Below are positions 37,850 through 48,949 of a DNA stretch of 64,000 bases, in pieces. Where the stretch lies: NCBI GenBank assembly GCA_030435675.1, contig CM059621.1, forward strand, positions 13,702,001-13,766,000. The letters are read 5' to 3'. The position numbers were made by a program, and so were the translations under genes. Positions within the stretch are counted from its first letter, which is position 1; every line of letters begins with the position of its first letter. Origin of the DNA: Steinernema hermaphroditum. Taxonomy: Eukaryota > Nematoda > Chromadorea > Rhabditida > Steinernematidae. The notes beneath the pieces were generated by a model that worked only from the letters and a program-made list of their open reading frames with translations, had not been told where the DNA came from and made no database searches.

Positions 37850-38890
37850 AAGGGGAAGATGTAAATGGAGAGATGTAAATTGCTTAAGACGTTTCTTGAT
37901 TGTCAAAAATTTACTTCTAAGGCGGACTCTACTCGGGAAGGGATTTGAAACTGACATGGACTGTTCAACTTTTCCTTGGAATAGGGGACTAAACTTGAAT
38001 CCAGATTGCATCACCATATTTACACTGGCTACCCCCGTTAAATCCTATCTACTTGGCTTGTAGGATTACCATTATCGATCTTATAAAACTGGATTGCAAC
38101 TTTAATAGCAATGTTATGCCCTACTTTAATAGCAATGTTAAGCCCTACTTATAAGACCTAACAGGCCTTCCGGATGAAGATGCCAATAAAGTTATCATGG
38201 ACTTGTTCGGTGAAGTAAGAAGCAGTATGTGGCTACGTTTATTTCGTTTCACTCTAAATGGACTTTAAGTTCTTCCTTCGGACATTCAAATGGACTCGTT
38301 TGGACGAATAGATGACTAAAATCAGGAAATCTAAGTGGGAGAAAGGGAGAGTTAATTATGAGAGAGTGTATGTGAGAAGCATATGATATGCTTAAGACGT
38401 TTCTTGATTATCAAACGGACTCTACCTGGGAAAGCAAAGCTTGAAACCGACATGGACTGTTGAACTTATCCTTGGAATAGGGGATTACACCTTACTTGAA
38501 TCTAGTTTCTACTGTAGACAGTAGATAGCGTCACCATATCTACCCCCGCTGAATCCTAGATTAAATGTTTAATAGTAACGCAATAAACCCTACTTGATTA
38601 GAAGTGAAATAAACAATCGGACTTTTGTTGTTGTAACAATGAGACCATATACAGAGAGCCAACAAATGGCGACAAGACGCCATAGCATAACGGCACATGG
38701 CAGGCCTTCCGGATGGAGATGCCAATAAAGTTCCTATGGGTGAAGCAATGTTCCTAGGCCATTAAAAAGAATATACGCTATATGTGCGGCTGCACGGGTT
38801 TACGTTTATTTCATTTTACGCTAAACAGACCTTAACGTCTTCCGTCGGATATTACAATGGACTCTTATGAACTACATATCGCTAATCGAC
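37850..38890. repeat. Tandem duplication, unit about 510-540 bp
   Basis: TGCTTAAGACGTTTCTTGAT occurs at 37881 and 38389. The following about 160 bp align, including the shared TCCTTGGAATAGGGGA. CAGGCCTTCCGGATG at about 38.16 and 38.70 kb, with the following about 140 bp, aligns as well. So two whole units lie head to tail. Confidence 0.8.
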
Positions 38891-39339
38891 TAAATCGGCC
38901 AACCTAAGGGAGAGAAACAGAGATTTAATTATGCAATGATCGAGAATTATCATATCTGTGTGTGATATTGCAATGGAAAGTGGACTGTTAAGGATGCACC
39001 ATGGGCTAACTACCGAAGAGCATCGGAAATGAAGCAAGAATGATTTGGAACCAAAAATCCAAGAACCAAGGCGAAATCGTGTAACACCTAACAAATCACA
39101 AAATGAGACATGTAATTGGATAATTGACTTCAGGCAAGAATAGTGACCTGCGAAGAACTTCAAAAATTAAATGATATATAATTTCCGTTGTTTATAATCA
39201 TTTCATAGTCACAAAATTGATCGCTAAATGAAGACAACCGAAATGCTTCATTCATTCACTCATCGCTTCGTAGATGATCGAATGAAAGGCTAGGGAGACA
39301 ATTCCGATAAGGGTTTGAGGCGTGCAAAAATAAGGTTGG

Positions 39340-39414
39340 TAGAGACACATTAGATATAATAAGGTGGCTAGAGAGTCTCTACCCACCTTATTCTATCTAA
39401 TGTGTTATTCTCTA
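39340..39414. repeat. Long near-perfect hairpin, microRNA-precursor size
   Basis: The arm 39340-39367 pairs with 39383-39414 over about 28 bp, with one mismatch and one 3-nt bulge. The loop is 15 nt. The central part, ACATTAGATATAATAAGGTGG, is matched on the other arm by CCACCTTATTCTATCTAATGT. Length and pairing suit a pre-miRNA or a tiny foldback element. Confidence 0.75.
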
Positions 39415-39871
39415 CTAAAGACCGTTTGCTGGACTTTAATAATGAATTCTATTATACGCTTCTATGCATTAAAAGACAGTGTGTTTAATTATTTATCAAG
39501 AATGAGCCATATTGTAAGGGAGTGTTTAAGTTCAAAATGTGGACTATCTTAGGATAGTGGACTGACTGATTTGAAGACCTACTGATAAACGGGGATGGAC
39601 TGAATGGAATCATGGAATGTTACGGACTGGCTACTTGAGGACTATTTTTTTAAATAATAGTGTGGAAACTGTACTTTTCAATAAAAGGGCAATCAACGGG
39701 AATCTATGGTCTCAAAAAAAGAAAGAATCCAAGAATTAAAACGGCTGTTTATTACTATGATCTTAAATGAACTGACCCTAATTTGATAGCTGTTGTTAGT
39801 GTTGTTTCACATAAATCTTATGTATTTGCAAAGCAGTGTTCTTAACCGAGTTTTACCGAGTTCGGTCGGGT

Positions 39872-39947
39872 CCAGTGATGCCGACGAGTTCGAAAGCGAG
39901 TCCGGACTCGAACTCGATGGGATTTCGGACTCGTTCGACATCACTGG
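39872..39947. repeat. GC-rich inverted repeat with palindromic centre
   Basis: Outer arms CCAGTGATGCCGACGAGTTC and GGACTCGTTCGACATCACTGG pair over about 21 bp with few mismatches. The centre holds the perfect palindrome CGAGTCCGGACTCG. It stands out as a GC-rich island in AT-rich surroundings. Confidence 0.65.
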
Positions 39948-39973
39948 TCGGGTTGTCCGTTCGCTCTCTCTAA

Positions 39974-40023
39974 CGGTCGTTCCTGACCAAGCTTGTTGGC
40001 GCAATGATCTCTCGGCTCCCAGT
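39974..40023 (+). repeat. Dispersed repeat, copy 1
   Basis: It shares CGGTCGTT, then GGCGCAATGATC, then CGGCTCCCAG with copies at 57018-57066 (plus) and 62257-62314 (minus). This copy is the most diverged after CCCAG. Confidence 0.6.
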
Positions 40024-42015
40024 GTTCTTAGATGTTAAGAATAACGTCGACCAAAATGAACGAATGAACTCTATCTAACGGGCCTTATTGGACTGCAAAA
40101 TATGGATAGAGAGTTACTTAAAATTCATGATCTCTACTTGACAAGCCTTACTCATAAAGACCAAATTATACGCAATGGCGCAGGAATATTTTGTCATAAA
40201 CGCTCCCACAGTTCTTGGGGCGGCAAGAAGCCATAGCCTACCGGTGGAAAACACACAAAAGGCCTTTCGGATGAAAAGACCATTTTTGATTCTGAACTTC
40301 GGATGATTTAAGCTTTACGTTGATTTCATGCAAAGAAACTTTAAATTGATAAAAAAGCTGGAATTTGTGGATAATAAAACAAAAAAAAACTAAACTTGAA
40401 TTACCGTTTTCGACCGCTTAAAGCATCATTCCAAATTACCGCACAATTTCGCGAACCATGCTGATACGACTAATCAAGTAAGTAATCCGATTTATCGGGT
40501 TCCAATCAAAACCGTGACATGAGTGGCGCTCATACGAAAGACTTTTGGAATGGAGACGCCGATAGACTAGCGGCTCTTTATGCATAGGGACGACTAAATA
40601 TACCTCAAACAAAAATGCCTCAATGGCCAACTATATTATGCCTAAGCGATCAAAACAGTTATCGTAAACGATTGCCCGACGGTCTTAAATGCTGAAAAGG
40701 GAAGGGAGGGATGACTGAGAACTAAACTGCAAAACAGGAAGTGAATTCCATAAAAATTCCATAAATAAATTGTGTGGTTTGAATATAAAGCAGCTAAAAT
40801 ACTCAAAAGATGCCGGGAACTATCTAAGAACTATCTAATGTGTCATTTTCCTGATACTGTTTTTCGTATCTTAGGACAGATTTGAAGACCTACTGGTAAA
40901 TGGAGATGGACTCATGAATCATGGACTGTTACGGACTGGCCACTTTTCAAAATAATAATGTGGAAACTGTATATTTCAACGAATCCACTAAGATATTAAC
41001 GTCAATCTATACGAATCAAAAAATTGTTGCTTAATCTGTATGACCGATTGTACTGACCCTAACTTGTTTGCCCAATGTTGTTTTACATAACATTATAACA
41101 GTTTTACACATTTTACATCTATCTAGCGGGCTTATTGGGTGACCTGTTAAGGCAGGGTTTCAAATTACCGTGCACTTTCGTAAACCGTACGGATGAGAGT
41201 AATCAAATAAGCAATCCTATTTATCGTGTTCCAATCAAAACCGTGACCAGCGCGGCGCTGATACGAAAGACCTTTGAAATGGCGACGCCGATAGACTAGC
41301 GGCTCTGTATGCATATGACCTACTACATTATGCCAAAGCGATCAAAAAAAGTTATCGTAGACGTTACTGATTGCCCGACCGAGTATAGGACCACAAAAAT
41401 TTATATTTCAAGAACTTCATTACTTTAACAGAATATGAACATGTGACGCTAATAAGATGGACAAGGACAACAACAATTTCCTACTTTAACCTTAACCGAT
41501 TCGGTTCTCTTAATATCTCCGACTGTATTTGTCATAAGTGGACTTCTTTCAAATCTCATTAAAACACACTCACGACCACTCAAATGGATCACAAAAATGT
41601 TAAAAAGTTGCAAATATTAACGGAGAACAAAGCTCAAATATACAAACAATAAAGCTTCAGTATCCAATAACATTTAACTTAATGGTTCGTTTATGTTTGA
41701 ACTTATTGCCAGCTTAACTAGTCAGTAACGTATAAATCATTTTGTGTATTTGAAAAGCTGAAGCAATGTTCTTAAAAGTTTCGGATACAACAGATCAAAA
41801 ATGGACTACCGTACCAGTTAACCCTATCTATCGGATGTCAGTGGACTGCCAAATATGTGAAAAGAGTTATTCATGATTTCTACTTGACAAGCTCTACTCA
41901 GGAAAAAAAGAATACTTAACAATTCGCTTATATTTGAACTTACATCGTAAATCTAATTTCAAGACAATATAAAATTCTTGGGAACTGTGTAATTTGAACA
42001 CTTTGGCACCTCAAA

Positions 42016-42131
42016 AAGCAGAACAAATGCAGACAAAAACGAAAGGCGCGGGCGGGTGGGAAAATTTCGCCAAAACCAAAACTTTTTTTTGGCAAAATTG
42101 AACACTTCTGTTTTCTGCTTTTGTTCTGCTT
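42016..42131. repeat. Interrupted inverted repeat about 115 bp
   Basis: AAGCAGAACAAATGCAGACA at 42016-42035 is matched by the inverted TCTGCTTTTGTTCTGCTT ending at 42131. Inside, AATTTCGCCAAAA and TTTTGGCAAAATT form a second stem. A GC-rich insert (GGCGCGGGCGGGTGGG) is on the left side only. It may be a small foldback transposon. Confidence 0.6.
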
Positions 42132-42598
42132 CACCTTATTGCTGTGTTAATAGACTGCATAGGCTTTCAGAGCAATCTTAATTCGTAATAGAATCCCAAA
42201 CACCATTATTTCGAAATATTGTATATGTCGAAATATTCTGTTGAAATCCATGTTCCCCACTTTCGTTATTGTCTTTTTTCGAAACTATCCGATGAAAACA
42301 TCTTTCGCAACAACGTTGTTTTAATCTCGAAAACCGAATATCAGATGAATTCCCTATATACGAATGTAATGTTTAATCTCTGAATTGCTCCATAATCTTA
42401 GCCCCATTTTAGTACAGTACCTGATACCCGCTTCCAAAAATAGTCGTTCACCCGTTACTGTTTTCGTGATTTTACTGTCTATCTCGCCGATCTTCGATTT
42501 CACTACTGTATGTACATCACATGATTTGTGCGATCACATGTCCTTTTCGAAACGCGCCCACACAAGAGTGACGAAATCGATCGATCCTGCGCTGCCTA

Positions 42599-42833
42599 GA
42601 ACTCTCTCGAAACCACACGCACACCTCGTGACGCTTCTGGTCCCGCATGGAAAAGTGCGCGACGCGCATGGGCGGAGCCCCGCGGAGTATAAAAGCCGCG
42701 CGCTCAGCTGTTCTCCATCATTCTGGTTTCACTCGTCGCCGCGACTCACTCCTGGATCCCTCGCCTCCGCTTAGTCCTGTTCCTATTCGAACCTCAAGTC
42801 AAGACCCTCCCTCTTTCGGCGCTGTCATCTAGG
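42599..42833 (+). promoter_or_regulatory. TATA promoter with heat-shock-like element and first exon
   Basis: TATAAAA at 42688-42694 lies 29 nt before a C-C-A-T-C-A initiator (about 42717), after a GGGCGGAG box. Upstream at 42599-42611 is GAActCTCtcGAA, one base away from a three-module heat-shock element. From 42717 the sequence runs without any ATG to a good donor, CATCTAG-GTGAAT at 42833. It therefore looks like a 5' UTR or noncoding first exon. TATA boxes this clean are uncommon in nematodes outside inducible genes. Confidence 0.55.
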
Positions 42834-43299
42834 TGAATTGGCTTTAGTCACTTTAATGCTTTTAGACTTAAAGTTGTATTAGAATGCAGACCTAACTTAA
42901 TCTCTAAACTTGTACTACTTCTGTCAAATCTCAAAGCCAAAGATCCCAAATATTGTTCCAGAAGCCCTTAGCCTTAATCCACACTATTCAATCTAAATTT
43001 CATTCACTTTATCCTTATTCCCCTTACCCTTTATTCTAAAATACTTTCCTTTATCATGTGATGTTTGCTGATTTTCTTCGTGCCATTGCCATTCGCGATA
43101 ACACCTACCGTGACCCCTTGCTCACTCGCGGTGATCGTTTCAGAGTCCAAAATGCGGTTTACACAAAACGTGCAGATTAGCGATTTCCCCATCGATCGTG
43201 GTTAAGAACTCACCTCTGAAAAATCACCCGAAATTCATCCATCTTTTTCACCTCGTCACCACCGGACCCAAGAGCTCAAGATTTGCGCCGTTTTTTCGT

Positions 43300-45060
43300 G
43301 GGAAGCTTCCGTTCGATACCGTAGTCAGTCAGTGTCTCCGAGAGCCGCGAAGTGTGAAGTGCGCTGAGATGTCGTTTTTGGAAGGATTTTACGTGGAATT
43401 TACCGAAGTGTTGCCGAAGAGAATTGCCGAATTTGGGCCGCGGGCGCGCGTGCGTCGTAACTTTCGTTCCAGAACCAAGAGACATTACACATATTTTACA
43501 CCAAAACCGAGACTTCGTTCCGGGAGTGTAAGTTTAGGAGGAGAAGTTAAAGAGTTTTAGCGAGAAGCCAGCGACGAATTATCCTGGGTTTTTGCACGTT
43601 TTCGAAGATACCGTAGTCCGGAGTAGTCGATCGAGTTTTCGAATTTTTGAAGAGAGAATCGTTCTACCGTAGTTGCCTGCAATTGCTTTCAAGAATCCAG
43701 TCTACCGTAGTCAAGTGCACTCAATTCAATTATCGATGCTTTGGTCAACGATGTCCTACTGTAGTCTACCGTATAGCCCTAGCCGATGGTTTTGAATGTT
43801 TCTTGCTGATCTTATCGACTTTTGGACTCTTTCGGATTAGTTGTTACGCAATTCTCAACTCGATTTGTCAATTCTGAAACAGTTTTACCGTCCTACAGTA
43901 TCCTACAGTACCCTTCATTCATTTTTCGAAGTCACGAATTGTTCTATTATTAGTGGTGGAGGTAGGGTTAATGAGTTTTAGCTTTTTGGGAACTCTCCGA
44001 CCGGGTGAAAAGAACACGATTTTGATGGATTTTACAAACGAAACCACGCAATCTTACCGTAACCGCAACTCAAACAACGGGAAATGGTCCTGAGAACATG
44101 GTCAACCCATCCAAGAGAACATAGCACCATACTCAGCGTCGCGTCCGCTTACCGTAGCTCCTCGTCGCCTCTTTGTGTCAACATCTACCGTACCGCTGAT
44201 GGTCTCCGCGCGCTTTCGGATAGGGATCGCTGGACTTCGGACGTCGCCCACCGTACCCTGCCTGTGGCAGCCGCGCTTTTCACATGGGAAGGAATCGGGA
44301 TTTTGGACCGCCTACCGTATGCCCCGCGATGGATCGTTTTTGGGACAACCGCCGCCAACATCGCCTACCGTATCCCCCAATATGGTCGTCGCGCGTTTGG
44401 AACTAGGAAATCACCGGGATTTTGGATCACTTTTGAAACTATCGTACCCTGAGTCTACTGGGATAGGATCTACCGCATCGACAACTAGAATCGTTTTCGC
44501 CTTCGACATTACCGTATCGTTTCGCGTCAAAACCTGAAAGTCGAAAGTAGCTGCGCCTCCTCCGAAATTCGGCCTTCTGAGTACCGTAGTCGTTGTCCCC
44601 TGCTAGGGTCAGATGACAGGGAAAGGCAAAGCGAGCGTCATTTATCCCGCGGGCAAAACAACAAAAAAGGTAAAGTTCCTTTCGACTGCCCTTGCTTACC
44701 GTAACCCTTTGAAGAAACACATTCACTCCGAGGGAAAGCAGAGATTTGAAGTCGCCTCCAAAGTGGGAACGCACTGCATTTGCTTACTTTCGTTCAGTTC
44801 GTCGATTCAAAACAAAGCCGTTTCAACAGCTACAGTAACCCAGAGACACGTTTTCCACACTTGAGAAGAAGCAGAGCCGCCGAAAGGTAGAGCGGAGAAG
44901 CAGAAAGAGAAGGGAACTTCCTGTTCAAGACGACATCACACTCTTACCGTACACCCAAACAAGCACAAGCCATCCCCGTAAGGTCGGCATTTCGCAAAAC
45001 CTCGAGTGTTCAGAGTCGCACGCAAGAGTTTCGGTTGAGATGAACGCTGCTCGAGAAGAG
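43300..45060. repeat. Cluster of TACCGTA motifs
   Basis: The heptamer TACCGTA occurs about 15 times here, often as CTACCGTA or CTTACCGTA (for example 43318, 43665, 43702, 43769, 44055, 44150, 44322, 44697 and 44945). TACGGTA is the same motif on the other strand. Copies are also scattered at 30.5-31.3 kb and in the introns and 3' flank of the PASK gene. Chance expectation is under 1 per 2 kb for both forms together. Confidence 0.7.
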
Positions 45061-47800
45061 GATACGGTAAGAGGAGACGCTCAGCAGCCCATATTGCTCC
45101 TGTTTAAGCGCCAAGAAGGACATCTCGTGTAGTGGGAATCGCTCCGTTTGCGCATAAATCGTTTGGAAGTCGTGTTAGGCCCTGAGGGGACGCATAGTTC
45201 GAGTGGAGGGAATCGAGATAGCAGGGACCAAAACGAGGCCAAGTCGTTTTCGCGCCAAAGGGACCAAGACAAAGAGGACAAACTTGCTGGTGACCGCTCG
45301 CAAACTTCTAAGTTACCCGCCGCTCGTCAGTTCACTACGGTAAGAAGACCAGGACTGTGGTTTAGCTACCTTCCTGCTGCGGTTTAAGAACATCCAAGGA
45401 CATAGAAGCCAAGGGGAATCTAAGGAAGAATACTCCACAAAAATGTGAAACTCATGGACACAGTATCGTTACCCCGTCTAGCCAGAAATTCGCTCATAAC
45501 CTAGCAGTTCAAAACGGCTCGCATTCACTTAAGATAACCGCCGCCCATCAAACATCGCCGGTACGAAGGTGACCAGAAGAAATACTTGGCTTACCATGGC
45601 ATTTGAAGAAACCTTTCATTCAATCAAAGCAGTCATAACGCTTACAGTATCCATTTATTCATCGCTTTTGTCGAAAGAAATTTAACGAGCCGCCCGCAGT
45701 TACATAAGTTAACCGCCGCCCAAACAACAACTACGGTAAGAGGGTGACGATCCCTGAGCCCTGATCTCATCGGTGTCCTTTGAAGACAAAACTTTTTTGG
45801 AACTCCTTTCAACCCACAATGATCAATCAAGGGGAACTTCGCTAGAAACTAGCAGTTGATGTCCACAAGAGACGGGGATTGGAGGGGAAGAGCTTCTACC
45901 ACTACTTGATGACTCGATTTCAAAAATCGCCGCTTTTCTACAAGATGATTTCGCGCTCGCACTTACATGAGATAACTGCCGCCCAAACAACAACTACGGT
46001 AAGAATACGAGGAGTGAGGCCAACTGGACAATCTGTTCCATTTGAAGAAACCTTTTTTGCTGGAAATCTGTGCACAATGAGAGGCCGCTATGGGAGGACG
46101 GGAAGATAGGAAACATCGAAGATCTCGAACCCATTCGAATCAGTACATCTGAAGCATCTAAACTCACATCCAGAAGGACCTTTTGCCGCTGTCGTAAGCT
46201 GGCTTCAAAAACGTCGTTTCGCTTCAGTTTTGAATACGATGGATAGTTTGCAAAGTTAGATTTCGCCGCTCAATTCTGAGTTAACTGCTGCTGGCTAATC
46301 CCTATGGGTAAGACCGATACACTAATCGATCTTCTTTAATAGACTCCTCTCAGGACTTGCTAGAGGTTCGCACCAAAAGGGCCGTTTCCAAAGTCCTCGA
46401 TCGAATCTTCTTCTGTCGTAAGACCACTGTCGCCAAAAGCCGTTGCACTTCAGGCTTTCCTCGAGCGGTTTCCTCGGTTCGCTTTCGCAGTACTCAAGCC
46501 TAAACCCCAATCGCCTCCTGCCGCCGCCGCCCTACCGTAGGCGTGTCCGCCAAACGCTTTTCCACTTCAGAGCGTTCGATGCGATTCAAAGCACTCGTAG
46601 CCGATTCTGCTGTCATTGCTGCTATTCAACTGAAAATCGACGAAAAGATCGATCGCATTAGCCGACTCTGAATGCTCCAAATTGGGCTCCTCGCTGCCGT
46701 CGCCGTAAGAGCGCGTCCGGTCAATCCCTCCACACTTCAGACCGCAAAAAGCCATCTTTCAAGCGGGTTTTTCTCCACCGTCTTCTTGAGTCACACGCAG
46801 CCAGTCGACTTCGAGCTCGTAAGATCGTCTTGGCCAAATGCGTCCGCACTTCAGAGCCTCGTGCCCGTGCGTTGCAAACAAGCTGAATCGCTTCCACTGA
46901 GTCGATGCAAAGCCTTATCCAAAGCGAACTTCCGCCGCCTGTCCAGCGTCGTAAGAGCCCGTGTGGTCAAACGTCTCTGCACTTCAGAGCGTTTTTGCCT
47001 TTCGCGTCTTCTTTTTCCCGAGAACCTCAAATCCGGCGTCTTCACACTCCTCACTTCGCCATCGCAAATCAGATCACCTTCGTTTCTATCCCGTAAGAAC
47101 GTTCGTGGCCAAAGTCTGCGCTCTTCAGAACGAAGCCCCCCGTTTGCCTCCAACTCCGCCGAACCATCGTTTTTCCCCTTTTCAAGCTCGAAGTCAACCC
47201 TCCTGGGATCTGACGTAAGGGCATCGTAATTGCGGCGTCGTTTCGTTCAGAATCCGACAGCAAATCCCTCTGAATCTTTGCTCAAAACACGGATCTTCCA
47301 CCAGAATGAATTCTAAGAATCTTTCGATATCACCCTTTCTCACTCGAATTCGAAGACCCATCGTCGTAAGACCCGTCCTCGGAAAAGTGTTGTTCGTTCA
47401 GAAGAAAGCCTTCGTTTGTCCGAAAACCGCGTTTTTCCCTTCTTCGACATCTGAATCTTTGCTCAATCGCTCAATCCGCCCACCCGCCTCAAATGAAACG
47501 ATCCGTAGAAGTTGAAACGTTCAAGTTGAAACCCTCAAAATCTGCGTTTCCCTTTGTCGCCCCGACACCGTGAGAGGGGATTTCCCAAAAACAGTTTCGT
47601 TTAGAAAGTCCAAAACCTTCTTTGGCTTCTTAAACGATTCTCCACCGAGCCCTTCACGACTTCTCGTTCGATCGCGACTTCGCCGAAACCGTCGTAAGGA
47701 CGCTCGCGTTGGTCTCTTTCTTCGCCCACAACTCAAAGTCTCCCTCCACCACCCCGACCCAAACCGTTTTGCCCCCTTCGATCACCATCCGAATTACCGT
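45061..47800 (+). repeat. Array of modules starting GTAAG, many with TTCAG
   Basis: At least 14 units of about 65-275 bp begin with GTAAG or a close form (at about 45065, 45340, 45561, 45735, 45997, 46195, 46309, 46414, 46535, 46704, 46819, 46951, 47093, 47215, 47367, 47572, 47696). In the right half the start is followed about 26-30 nt later by (CAC)TTCAG. In the left half, unit ends share GCCGCCCAAACAACAACTAC before GGTAAG. Units are diverged elsewhere. The array thus repeats a pair of splice-site-like signals. Confidence 0.7.
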
Positions 47801-48949
47801 ACTCAAACGCTTTGGACCGTTGTCCCGCACCACCCCACCTCCACGTCGCCTTCGGCTCGTCTGCCGCACGCTCCAGGTACCGTACCCTAACCACCGTAAT
47901 CCTCTCAGTTTCGTCGTTTCCGGCTTCAGCTCGCTTCTCGGGTCTCCTTCCAATCGCTTCTTGTGTCCGAACCTCCAACAAAACTCACAAAAATGCTACC
48001 GTAACCCACTGTAGGGGTGAAGCTTGATGGATTCGGTGGTCAAGGCTGTCGCACAAAAGTGTTCCGTGGTGAAGCATGCCGGAAGTTAACCGTTTGAGGT
48101 ACTTGTGAGCGCACCGCTCGTCTCCTATCCGCCTCCTATTCCAGCAGCACTCAAACGTCGCTTCTCTGCACAGGCCTTGATTGTCGTAGAACCTCCTTTG
48201 TGTCGATCAGAACAATCGATCAAGCTCCACCGTAACCCGGGCGATACCGTACTCCTTTCCGCTTCTCTAGTTGTGCACCACCTCTTTAGCTTCCGATCTC
48301 TTCCGATTCTTTTGTGTTTCCATAGGTATTGTGTGTTTTGCTACCGTGTTTCTCACCACCGTACTCTTCAGGTCCCGACATACCGATGTGCCTTTTGTCG
48401 CTTTTGTGATTCTTACATGGATTCCGCGTTAATCTCTCGGTCCCCGGGTTAGATCACACCATACCATCCTTCTATAGTGTGCGCACTGCTAGTTCGAAAT
48501 CCGTCGCCAACTGACACCCGTTTTCGCTGCATGACTTTTGGTACTGTTTACTGTAATTTGTGTGTTCATTCTTCTCCTCTTTCGCTTTGGAACGTCTCCT
48601 TTTGAACCCTTTTGAAAGAACTTTCGGAATAATTCGACGTTTTGTCAGTTTCGGAGTTTAAATAAAGTCTTTCGCTCCTAAAGAACGAATAAATGAGTTT
48701 TCATTCGATTATTGTACTCTGTGTCCACACTGCATACACAACATGGGAACGTCTTCTTGTTGTCGCTCAGAGGCTCGTCGATCTCGAGAAAGGAATGAAT
48801 AGAGGGGAAGGTTCGGACTCGACTGAAGCCTTCTTATGCTCCAGGCGGCTCCATCGTTGCAACTCGAAAATACACACATCTTTACAGGGAATGTTTCATT
48901 TTTGGGATTTCATAAGGTTGTCTCAAGGAATTGCAAGAAAGAAGTTGTC

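Larger units (their letters stand above)
39573..41345. repeat. Diverged duplicated blocks
   Basis: The block at 39573-39690 (GAAGACCTACTGATAAACGG...) recurs at about 40878-41000. The block at about 40430-40580 (TTCCAATCAAAACCGTGAC, then GACGCCGATAGACTAGCGGC) recurs at about 41155-41330. Order is partly kept, so this looks like a decayed tandem duplication with later changes. Confidence 0.7.
30481..42590. other. Gene desert of decayed tandem duplications
   Basis: About 12 kb, AT-rich after 31 kb, with no ORF of conserved type on either strand. It is built from many diverged local duplications and is strikingly rich in GGACT (for example AAACCTGGACTT repeated near 35.15 and 35.8 kb). Similar pairs with their spacings are: 31.68/32.09 kb (about 400 bp), 32.62/32.75 kb, 33.03/33.32 kb (about 290 bp) and 35.1/35.79 kb (about 680 bp). 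It might be a giant intron, a noncoding transcript body or an eroded satellite. Confidence 0.6.
42717..48693 (+). ncRNA. Candidate long noncoding transcript with modular body
   Basis: The unit is inferred from the TATA promoter at 42688, a first exon without ATG, the repeat body at 45.0-47.8 kb, and two AATAAA signals at 48661-48666 and 48688-48693. No conserved coding exon lies between. A 185-codon open frame at 46.67-47.23 kb is Ser/Arg-rich and overlaps other long open frames, as expected in TC-rich sequence with few stops. Alternatively this could be an alternative promoter and 5' UTR for genes at 49.5-50.2 kb. Confidence 0.3.

Noticed and set aside
46672..47229. 185-residue plus-strand ORF within the module array
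   Set aside because: Ser/Arg-rich, overlapped by other long frames in the same TC-rich sequence, no domain, and it reads across the splice-like sites. Kept only as an alternative explanation of the array.
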